Source: Larus michahellis
Taxonomy: Eukaryota > Chordata > Aves > Charadriiformes > Laridae
Direction of reading: 5' to 3'
NCBI RefSeq assembly: GCF_964199755.1
Contig: NC_133907.1
Location: forward strand, 5,461,001 to 5,525,000
Length of the DNA: 64,000 nucleotides
Shown: positions 13,101-21,740 of the stretch, piece after piece
Numbering within the stretch: position 1 is the stretch's first letter
How the letters are laid out: every line of letters begins with the position of its first letter
Made by a program: the position numbers and the translations under genes
Notes under the pieces: model-generated
Database searches by the model: none
What the model was told of the DNA's origin: nothing
Seen by the model: the letters and a program-made list of their open reading frames with translations, nothing else

Positions 13101-14886
13101 TCTGTCTGATTTGTATCTGGCTGTCCTTGGTTTCTACCTGCTGAGTGCCGCTCTGCCTTTGCTAAGGGGCTGGTCCAGCACTGTCCCTTTTCTTCCTGCA
13201 GGGACAGAGAAGCTGACCTAGGAACTCCTGTGCGCCCTCAGTCTTCACCACCTGCTTCTGCACTGCACTGGCCAGGCTGTTTTACAGCTGCATGGTGGTG
13301 TGGTTGAAGGAACTTACTCAGCTGAAAAGCAACCTCTTTTTAAATTTTCCCTCCCCCAGCCAGCCAGATCAGTCCCCCACTAAGGTTTGCTAAGCTATTT
13401 TCAGTTGTTAAAGCTTAAACTTGCTGAAGCGGAAGGTACCGGCTACGTGGCAGAAAGCAGAGACTAGACTCCAGGGTGGGTACAGCCTCAGCCCTGCATC
13501 GTGCTTCAAACACAGCTTCTGCAGCGATGCCAGCCGCAGTGTCAGGCCTGGCATCGGCCTGGCCGGGGCACGGGTGCACTCGTGCATTTATTGACTTTCC
13601 TACACAATGACCAGTGACTGTAACACCTTAAACCGCTGCAGCAACATCCCTCGGAGCTGGCCTTTCAAAGCCCCCACACAGCATAACAAAATCACCCCTT
13701 ACTTTTCTTTACAACGTTCTAATCAAGTCCAGCTCCAACACCTGACTGCAAGGCTCTGCTTCCAGACCTCAGACCACTTTGTGACTTTTCTATGTCCTCA
13801 GTCACTTTCCAGTATTGGTTTATTAATTATAAGGAAGAAAAAGCAGATACCAGATGTAGATGCACACTACCAGCCTTGCCAATGCCACACCTGGATGCAA
13901 AAATCACTCTCCTACCTCTCTACGCGTCTTGTATTGACCCTTTTTTTACAGTTTTTCCTACAGTCACAAACACTAACTCATGTGTCATTACAATTCCCTG
14001 GTTTCCCCTATGAAAACCGCTATTTTTTTGCAGTGAGTGACTTTGTCCATTTCTAGATACCTAAGTTTTTACATCCAAACAGGTTCATTTTTCTAGTTGA
14101 GCTGCTCAAGCAGCTCAACTATCAGTTTCCTGCGCTTGATCCCTTACAGATTTTGGAAAAACTCTGCGTAAAATTTGCATTTACTTTCAAATCCCAGGGA
14201 AAAGCTGCTGCACCTTTCCCATAGGATGTAACCAGACACACCGTTCCCAGAGGATAATTTTCAGATGGGAAAAGCATCCTTTTCACCCTCCGCTTCCCTG
14301 ACATGACAAGAGAAGGGGGTTTTAAAACCCCAAACGCCTTCCCTGCACAAACAGGAAAGCCCCAAACACCAACACGTCTCCGGAATGATTTATTTATGCT
14401 ACAAAAAAAATAAGTTTTTTAACTCACTCATCTCCAAAGTAGCTGCAAAGCCCCCAGGACTGAGTGCGGCCGTGCTGCTTGCAACCGGCGGAGGTGCCGG
14501 GGGGACCCCGAGTTGCCCCGGAGAGGGCAACTCGGGGCCCCCCGCGGCACCTCCGCTGGTTGAAGGGGCAACTCGCCTCCCCCCCACCCCGCCGGTTGCA
14601 CCGGGAGGGAAACAGGAGTCCCCCCACCCCTCGGGGAAGGGTCCGTGGATGCTACCGGGCCAGTGGCAGGGGGAACACACGTGCCGCGCCGCGCCCCCCC
14701 CCCCCGTTACCATGGCGCAGCCCTGAGGGGAGGGAGGGGGAGAGGCGGGCCCGGCCTACGCCCCCCCCTTCCTCCTCCTCCTCACACGCCCCCCTCTCCC
14801 CTGAGGGGACCCCGCCGCCGAGGGGAGGGGGCCGCCGTGACACCGCCCCTCGCCCCCCTTTCCACCCCCCTCCTCCCCACACTCAC
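10172..14886 (-). other. PLAGL2: PLAGL2 intron 1
   Basis: This is non-coding DNA between the inferred PLAGL2 exon 2 acceptor and a candidate exon 1 donor at 14886-14881. Open frames inside, such as 13607-14056 on the plus strand, match no family I know. I see no CR1 fragment and no other obvious repeat. Confidence 0.5.
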
Positions 14887-15480
14887 CCCGTTCCCCCGGG
14901 CCCCGCCAGGCGCGGCTCCGGCCCAGGCCCCGGCGGCCCCATTGTGCGGGGCATTATGGGAGTGACGTCGCTCTCTCACTTCCGCCTCGATGGTGGCCGC
15001 TTCCCGCTTAGAGAGGCCGTTCCGGCGGGCCGCGGGGCATGCCGGGATAGGGCCGTTTCTCGTTGACCTGCGTCCGGCCGCCATGGCGGCGCCGCTGGTT
15101 CTCCTGCTTTTCCTTCTCCTCGGGGTGATGGTGGCGGGAGGCGACGCGGGGCTCGCCTGGGACGCGGCCGGTTACCTGCTCTACTGTCCCTGCATGGGTG
15201 AGGCCCTCCTGCCGCGGCGGAGCCTCCGGCAGAGCTCCCGGTGCAGGCCCCGGCTGAGCCCCGCTCTCGCCCTCTCTTTGCAGGCCGGTTCGGGAACCAG
15301 GCCGAACACTTCTTGGGAGCCCTGGCCTTCGCCCGGGCCCTCAACCGGACCCTGGCTGTGCCACCGTGGATCGAGTACCGCCATCACCGCCCGCCCTACA
15401 CTAACGTGAGCCCCCGGAGGCCGGGCGGGGAGGGGGCGGGCAGGGCTGCGGCCTCCCCCCGTGGAGTGAGGTACGGCTCC
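14440..15480. promoter_or_regulatory. CpG island, bidirectional PLAGL2/POFUT1 promoter
   Basis: This stretch is very rich in G, C and CpG and separates two genes transcribed in opposite directions. On the minus strand a consensus donor GTGAGT (14886-14881) marks a candidate end of the non-coding first exon of PLAGL2. The POFUT1 start codon is at 15083, so both transcription starts probably lie within about 200 bp. Visible sites are a CRE-like TGACGTCG at 14963-14970, a ZNF143-like TCCCATAATGCCCCGCAC on the minus strand at about 14962-14945, an ETS-type CACTTCCG near 14978, and a second ZNF143-like GCATGCCGGGA near 15037. Head-to-head PLAGL2/POFUT1 is also the arrangement in human. Confidence 0.8.
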
Positions 15481-18400
15481 CGGGGCTCTGTGAGTTGAGG
15501 TGGTCTCTGTTCTTCCCAGCTGCACGTCCCCTACATGGAGCACTTCAAGCTGGAGCCGCTCCTGCAGTACCACCGCGTTATCAGCCTGGAGGAGTTCATG
15601 GAGAAGCTGGCGCCCGTTCACTGGCCTCCTGGCAAGCGGGTGGCTTACTGCTTTGAAGCAGCAGCTCAGAGAAGTGCTGACAAAAGCACTTGTCCCATGA
15701 AGGTGAGTTCCTTCTGCATCCCCTGTAGGCACAGTTTAATTCTGTTGCGGTTCCAAAGGGAATGACCGACTCATTTAGGTTGCCAGTGATTTGCAAACTT
15801 ATGAGTTTTCCACCCCAAATGCATCCACATGGCATTCCTTTCACAGAATTACAGAATGATAGGGGTTGGGAGGGACCTCTGGAGATCATCTATCCTTCCT
15901 GCCAGAGCAGGGTCACCTAGAGCAGGTCGCACAGGAACGCGTCCAAGTGGGTTTTGAATATCTACAGAGACGGAGACTCCACCGCCTCTCTGGGCAGCCT
16001 GTGCCAGTGCTTTGCCACCCTCAAAGTAAAGAAGTTCCTCCTCATGTTTATCGGTGTGTGGCATGCTGTGCCCTCATAAAATCGTTTAGGTTGTAAAAGC
16101 CCTCAAGATCATTGAGTCCAACCGTTAACCCAACACTGCCAAGTTACCTCTAAACCATGTCCCTCAGCACAACATCTACCCGTCTTTTAAATCCTTCCAG
16201 GGGTGACGACTCCACCACTTCCCTGGGCAGCCTGTTACAATGCTTGACAACCCTTTCAGTGAAAAAATTTTTTTCCTAATATCCAATCTAAACCTCCCCT
16301 GGTGCAACTTGAGGCTATTTGCTCTTGTCCTGTCGCCTGTTACTTGGGAGAAGAGACCAACACCCCTCCCCCCCGGGTCCCCCTACACCCTCCTTTCAGG
16401 CAGTTGTAGAGAGTGATAAGGTCTCCCCTCAGTGTCCTTTTCTCCAGGCTGAACAACCCCAGCTGCCTCAGCTGCTCCTCATAACATTTGAAGATCCTTC
16501 ACCAGCTTCTCATGCTTTTCTTTGTCAGCAAATCCTCGGGATTCAGGAAGATGGTTTGTGTAAACAGGATTTATCACTTCAAATTTGATCGTGACTGTAA
16601 GGAGAGCAAATCTGTAACAACAATGCTTACTGGTCTCTGCCCATTTTGCATCTCTGTTACAGTTGTCCTGGTTTTAAAGCAACCTCTTTTAAATACAAGT
16701 TTGAGAGATTGTTTGTTTAAGACAGCCTTTGCATTAGCTCTCAGTTAACTTTCTTTAGTGTGTGTCACTCTTTCCTTGTGGAACTTATGTGTGAAAAACA
16801 GGCTGTTGTATTTGGGCTGCTTTCCTCCTGTAACAGAAAAACTCTTTGACTCTGCACCCCAGGATCTTGCTAGATCTGTCTTTCAGGCTCTCCGTATATG
16901 CTGAATGAGCACTTGTCTTTCCTTTGCAGGATGGAAATCCATTTGGTCCCTTCTGGGATCAGTTCCAAGTGAATTTTGATAAGTCTGAGCTCTTCAAGGG
17001 AATTTCCTTCAGTTCTGCATACAAGGACCATTGGATCCAAAGGTAGCAAGAAGATGGAAAAGTGTTGGCATGCCACTGTAACGCATGAGTAACGCATTAA
17101 ACAGTTCTGCGAGTCACTGTGTAAAGCCTTTGCATTTTGGGGGAGAAATTGAAGTGGTTAGTTAGCAATAGAATTAAATATCTTAATGCTTTTTCCATTA
17201 AATATTTGCTGAGAACGCTCTTCCTGTGGGCACTGTTAGGTGTGAACTCCCTTAGGCTGATTGATTTCTGATCCAGAAATACTTATTACAGTATTTATTG
17301 ATTATGTAGGTAATTATTCTTCAAAAATAATTTCGTTCTTAGTTGCTAATCATGAAGTGTATTTTGCTGGTTACTTCATGTTTTCAGAGCTACTTCAATT
17401 GTATCAGTAAGTTTGGGTGACAGAATTGCTCTAGTTCAGGGTGGAAACATAAGCTCTTATTGCTATTTGTGCTATATGTTTAAGATTCTTATCTTTTGTC
17501 TGTCAAATAATACTAATTCATTTGTTGCTGGGTCTGAGGTAAAACACAGTACCTGAGTTATGCTTCAGTATTCTGCTCACATGGCAAAATGCTGAGGATT
17601 GTCTTGGGTAAACTTGGAGCAACAGATGCTGCGTATTTCAGCTTTAGTTTCCATTCTAACCTTCACAGAATCCACGTGTAGTAGTCTTTACAAGATGAAG
17701 CATGCAAGATTATGTCGTGTTTCAGTCTGCTGGGGTTTTTTCTGTAGGTTTTCACCATCTGAGCACCCTGTACTCGCCTTACCTGGAGCTCCGGCCCAGT
17801 TTCCAGTCTTAGAGGAGCACCGGCCCCTCCAGAAGTACATGGTGTGGTCTGATGAAATGGTGAAGAAAGGAGAAGCCTATATTCATTCTCTGCTGGTCAG
17901 GCCCTACGTAGGAATTCACCTGAGGATCGGCTCAGACTGGGTATGTTCCTGTGTGAGGCTGGTTGCTGTATTCGGGTGGCTAATGCTTGTGGAAGAAGCT
18001 GCCCAAAGAGGAGCTGTGCTTCTGGGGCAGCAGCCCAAACCCTGCTGGTGTTTGATAACTCACTGTGTGTTAGAAACGCTGTCGGGATTCCTCTTTCAAA
18101 CAGGCTGTAACACTGCTGGCAGAAGTGGGGGATGTGGTAGTGTTTTCTCACACTTGCCGTTCAAACATGATTATTTTCTCTTTTTTTTCTTCCAATAGAA
18201 AAATGCTTGCAATATGCTAAAGGACGGGACAGCCGGGCCGCACTTCATGGCTTCACCTCAGTGCGTGGGCTACGACCGAAGTGCTGCGGTCCCTCTCACC
18301 ATGGACATGTGCCTGCCAGACCTCAAAGAGATCAAGCGTGCTCTCAAGCTCTGGGTGAAAAAGACAGAGGCTAAATCTGTTTATATCGCTACGGATTCTG

Positions 18401-19064
18401 AGCCCTACACGACGGAAATACAGCAGTTCTTCCAAGGAAAGGTAAGTCTTTCGGGAACCTGTTCTGGCAGGAGTGCGTTAATAAGAACCTTCCTTGGATT
18501 CTGGCCCATTGCTGCCACGGACAGCAGGCAGGCAGTTGTGTAATTCGTTGTTCACAGACAAATATTGGTATCTCAAAGTAAATTTTGCTCATAGCAATAA
18601 AAATTAGACTGTAAAACTCTTCCTTTCCTAGAGAGGAAGAAGAGCATTATCCTGCACGGTAGTAAATTTCTCCCTGAAAAAGGCTTCAATTGAATAAACC
18701 TAAGTGATTTTCAAAAATGTTTTGACACTTGTGTATTCATAAATGAGTTATGGCGCAACTTAAGACAGAATCCACTCCCTTCTTGTTGTCTATTCCCATT
18801 TCTAATATTATGCCAAGGCATTTGGATTGTAATAATAGATGAATGGATTAATTTGCTTTCCTTGTTTCCCTGCAGATCAAGGTTGTTAGCTTGCAGCCAG
18901 AAGTGCCTCAGATTGATTTGTATATTCTTGGCCAGTCCAATCATTTTATCGGGAACTGTGTCTCTTCGTTTACTGCCTTTGTGAAAAGAGAGCGTGACGT
19001 GCACGGAAAACCCTCTTCATTTTTTGGCATGGACCACCCACCAAGATTACGGGATGAATTCTGA
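15083..19064 (+). CDS. POFUT1: POFUT1, GDP-fucose protein O-fucosyltransferase 1
   Basis: There are seven coding exons: 15083-15197, 15284-15405, 15520-15702, 16930-17042, 17748-17940, 18199-18441 and 18876-19064. All have GT-AG introns, the joins keep frame, and the product is 385 aa (human 388). This soluble ER enzyme (CAZy GT65) transfers fucose from GDP-fucose to Ser/Thr in EGF repeats, notably of Notch. A hydrophobic signal peptide occupies residues 1 to about 22. [16 protein letters not shown] (35-50) is the N-terminal nucleotide-sugar-binding segment. HLRIGSDW (235-242) holds the essential Arg (here Arg237, human Arg240). The C-terminal RDEF is a KDEL-like ER retention signal. The glycosylation sequon NRT at 59-61 is kept, but the second human sequon reads FDKS here. 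The start follows a GCCGCCATGG Kozak context. An in-frame ATG 31 codons upstream (14990) is discussed under findings. Confidence 0.97.
15841..16061 (-). mobile_element. CR1 LINE fragment, 3' end, inverted
   Basis: It begins with CACAGAATTACAGAATG, the reverse complement of the CR1 3'-terminal repeats. It continues with the typical CR1 3' region (GGAGATCATC, CAGAGCAGGGTCACC, CTCTGGGCAGCCTGTGCCAG, AAAGTAAAGAAGTTCCTCCT). It is 5'-truncated at about 16061 and lies antisense in POFUT1 intron 3. It is the same subfamily type as the copy at 62799-63255. Confidence 0.9.
16075..16510 (-). mobile_element. Second CR1 LINE fragment, different subfamily, inverted
   Basis: This second inverted CR1 3' region lies immediately next to the first. 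It contains AAGATCATTGAGTCCAACCG, CTTCCCTGGGCAGCCTGTTA, and the LINE segments around TCTTGTCCTGTCGCCTGTTA and TCTCCAGGCTGAACAACCCC. It differs from the first copy, for example AACCCTTTCAGTGAAAAAAT replaces CACCCTCAAAGTAAAGAAGT, so the two were separate insertions. Both sit in POFUT1 intron 3. Confidence 0.88.
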
Positions 19065-20387
19065 TCGAAAGAGGAACAAGCTCCGTAGTTTTCAGGGCTC
19101 CGAGCTTGGTACTTTGCTGAGGGACCACTTGGTGCTAACAGTGTTCTCCTGCCCGCAGAGCACGCTGTCGGGCTGCCGCAGAGCTGCTTCAGCCCGTGAT
19201 ACTCCTCACTGACTGTTCTGTCTGACTTCTCCTGTATTTCCAGCATGAGGTCAACCAGAAAAGTAATTTTAAATCATGTAGTTTATAGGGAACTATAAAC
19301 TATATATAGTTTTTAAGATGTAGTTTATATAGTTCTCCATTGTCAGTATTTGGGATTTGCCAGCAATCATGATGAAGCAGCTGCTCAGATTTCCTCTTTT
19401 CCATATCTTTTTTTTTTTCCGTTAAATCTTAAATTTTACCTGGAAATGTTTTGAAAGCTTCTTGTCCAAAACTGACCATAAATTCTTTTTTAAGTGCGAA
19501 GTGTTGCCAGGAATATCACATTCCCTGGAAAGGAGTGCAAGATAAACCTCAGGACAAAAAAATTAGAAGATCTAGGTTTTATCGAGTACCGCTGTTGCCT
19601 TACTAGAGCTGTGTCACCTCAGTGCCTCAGTTTCCATTCCCCTGTCAATAGATGTTTCATATCTGCTTTGCAGCAGAGCTGTGGGGCGCGCGGATCTCTT
19701 CAGTGGCGCTACTGAAGCGCAACAGGGGCATGTTTTAATGTGGCAGCTGCCTCTTCAGCCCGTCTTTGTATGGAACTGGGGAGCAGGCACTTGCAGGGCC
19801 ACAGGCGGGAGATCATCTGTAGCCTGTTGAGAGTTGGAGATTTAGGGCTTGTAGCTTTGTAGCTGTTGGTGTCAGGTGGAGGTCTGTGGTAGAAATGGAA
19901 CTGGTTTTAAGCTAGGACTTTTAATGTAGCCATAATGAGGTTGGTGTACGTGATACCTAGGTCTATTTTAAGGGTTTATGTGGGGTTTTTTGTCTATTTT
20001 TGTACTTTGTGAAGTAACCCCTCTGACAACAGAACCCCTGTCTGTGGGGGTAGTTTCCAGTGGGGAGATAACTGTGGAAAGCATGCACTGACGGTGAAAC
20101 GGCAGCCCCAAACCCCTTAGTTTGGCCCAGTGCAGCTCAGCGCTGGTAACACTGGTAATCCCAGCGTGGTGAGACTCAACTTGACCAATGCCTTTTGGTA
20201 CTCCTGTGATTTTATATACATATTTTCATTTATTTTTTTTTCTCCCAAAGACTGAGTACAGAATGTACTGTTTCTTTTTTTAAGAACACACCTTAGGTGA
20301 GTCTGTGGTACCAGGGCTGGCTGCCTCCAGTGCACTGTTACGGCCTAAATGCTGCTGTGTCTGACCAGTTACTGGGGTTTAAGGCTA

Positions 20388-20393
20388 AATAAA
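20388..20393 (+). terminator. POFUT1: POFUT1 polyadenylation signal (proximal candidate)
   Basis: AATAAA is followed within 30 bp by TGTCTTTTTGATGGTGGG, a U/GU-rich downstream element. The distal alternative at 20783-20788 has a weaker downstream element. Confidence 0.55.
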
Positions 20394-20782
20394 TGTCTTT
20401 TTGATGGTGGGTTTTTTCCTGCTTGGAATGTTCCTGAGCTTTAAAGGAGTTTGAAGGCTCAAGGGAGTGAGCAAAAGAGAGCTAAATGAGACGGTACCTG
20501 AAATGTCAGGGTGGCAGAGACTCATGTCTTGTTTCCTCGTTGCTGGCGTTCAGAAATTTTTGGGATTTGGTGGTTTTGGGACCTGTGGCCGCGTCCTGGT
20601 GGAGCAGGACACCTGCAGGCTCCTCGCTTAGTGATGTTGGATGGTGCTGTCAGGGCTGCCTCGCCTCACTGCAGGGCAAGGGCAGCCTTTCCGCACAGTA
20701 TTGGGAAAACAGTGTATTAAAAAAAAAAAGTTTTGTGGTTTGTGTTGTCTTTTTTTTAAAAGAAAAATGTAATTTTTGTAAT

Positions 20783-20788
20783 AATAAA
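20783..20788 (+). terminator. POFUT1: POFUT1 polyadenylation signal (distal candidate)
   Basis: AATAAA sits in an A/T-rich stretch just before the KIF3B CpG island. Use of this site would leave only a few hundred bases between POFUT1 and KIF3B. Confidence 0.4.
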
Positions 20789-20859
20789 AACCTGCTTTTG
20801 TAGTCACTCGTATTGCATCGATATTCCTTCCTCCACCGCTGTACTCCGTGCTGGATGCC

Positions 20860-21740
20860 CCGTGAGGCGGGCGCCTTCCCGGGCCCGGGGGTGGCCGAGC
20901 AGCAGCACGGTGCTCCCCGGCTGGGGTAAAAAATGCGGCTTGTGGGGTTTGTGGATGGTGAGGTGCGGCCCGGTCGGGGCCGCCCTTGCCGCCAGGCCTC
21001 GGCGTGCCGCCGGTTCCGGGAGGTGCGCGGGGCTCGGCGGGGGCGGTGGCCCCTTTGTCCCGGCTCCATCCGGGCCCCGGGGGCGGCGGCGGGGCCGGTC
21101 GCTACGGAAGTGGCGGCGTGGGGGCGGGCGCGCGCGTTGCCAAGGAAGTGCGTCATGGGCGGGGCCGGCCCGCCGCTTCCGGTGCCGCGGGAGGAGGCGG
21201 CCGCGCGGCTCCATGGTGACGGCGCAGGTGAGTCCGGCTCGGCCCGCGGCTCCGTGGGCCCCGCCGCCGCCCCGACACCCCCGTGGCTGCGGCGGGGGCC
21301 CGCCCCGAGGTGTCACGCCCTCACCCGAGGGCGGACCCGCCGCTCCCCCGGTGCCTCGCGGCTGTGACAGCCCGGGGCGCCCGTTGCCCGTGTGGCCTCC
21401 CCGCGTTTGCACGCGTGGGCACGGCCTCGCCGGCGAGGGGTTCGGCCGGGAGGCGGCAGGCCCTGCCCGGTGGCGAGGCCGCGGGCCGGTGTCCCCGTAC
21501 AGGCGAGTGTCCCGCAGTCCCCGCTCCCCCCTCGGGCACGGCCCGCTGTCCCAGTCCCTCGAGCCGGGGGTCCAGGGTGTCCTCGGGCCCCCTTCCCTGC
21601 TGTGCCCGGTGTCACGGCTGCGAGGGTGGCGGGTGATGCTCAGGGTCCTGGCTGGAGTGGGGATCCCGTACCTGCCACCTCCCCCGGGGGCTGGGGACAC
21701 CCGTGGGGCGCCGTGCTGAAGCAGAGGAAGGTGACCACAG
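20860..21740 (+). promoter_or_regulatory. KIF3B: CpG island, KIF3B promoter and non-coding exon 1
   Basis: The stretch is dense in CpG. Around 21105-21190 lie ETS-type CGGAAGTG and AGGAAGTG, a CRE half site GCGTCATGG, an Sp1-type GGGCGGGGCC, and an RFX X-box-like GTTGCCAAGGAAGT at 21136-21149. The first exon should end at 21227, because CAG|gtgagt is a consensus donor and the next acceptor (ctgttctag|GTTTC, exon start 26090) lies 56 bp upstream of the KIF3B start codon. The transcription start is not determined. Confidence 0.75.

Larger units (their letters stand above)
19065..20810 (+). other. POFUT1: POFUT1 3' untranslated region
   Basis: The region runs from the POFUT1 stop to one of two polyadenylation signals: AATAAA at 20388-20393, followed by a good GT/T-rich element, or AATAAA at 20783-20788. 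It contains a perfect 10-bp hairpin at 19279-19302. The KIF3B CpG island begins directly after the distal signal. Confidence 0.65.

Noticed and set aside
13607-14056. 149-codon plus-strand frame in PLAGL2 intron 1
   Set aside because: No similarity to any protein family known to me, no splice or promoter context, and several overlapping frames. It is best read as chance.
14464-15066. 200-codon plus-strand frame in the PLAGL2/POFUT1 promoter
   Set aside because: It is an Arg/Pro-rich composition effect in a CpG island and overlaps other equally open frames.
17599-18198. 199-codon frame around POFUT1 exon 5
   Set aside because: Only 17748-17940 is POFUT1 exon. The rest is intron read-through on both sides of clear splice sites.
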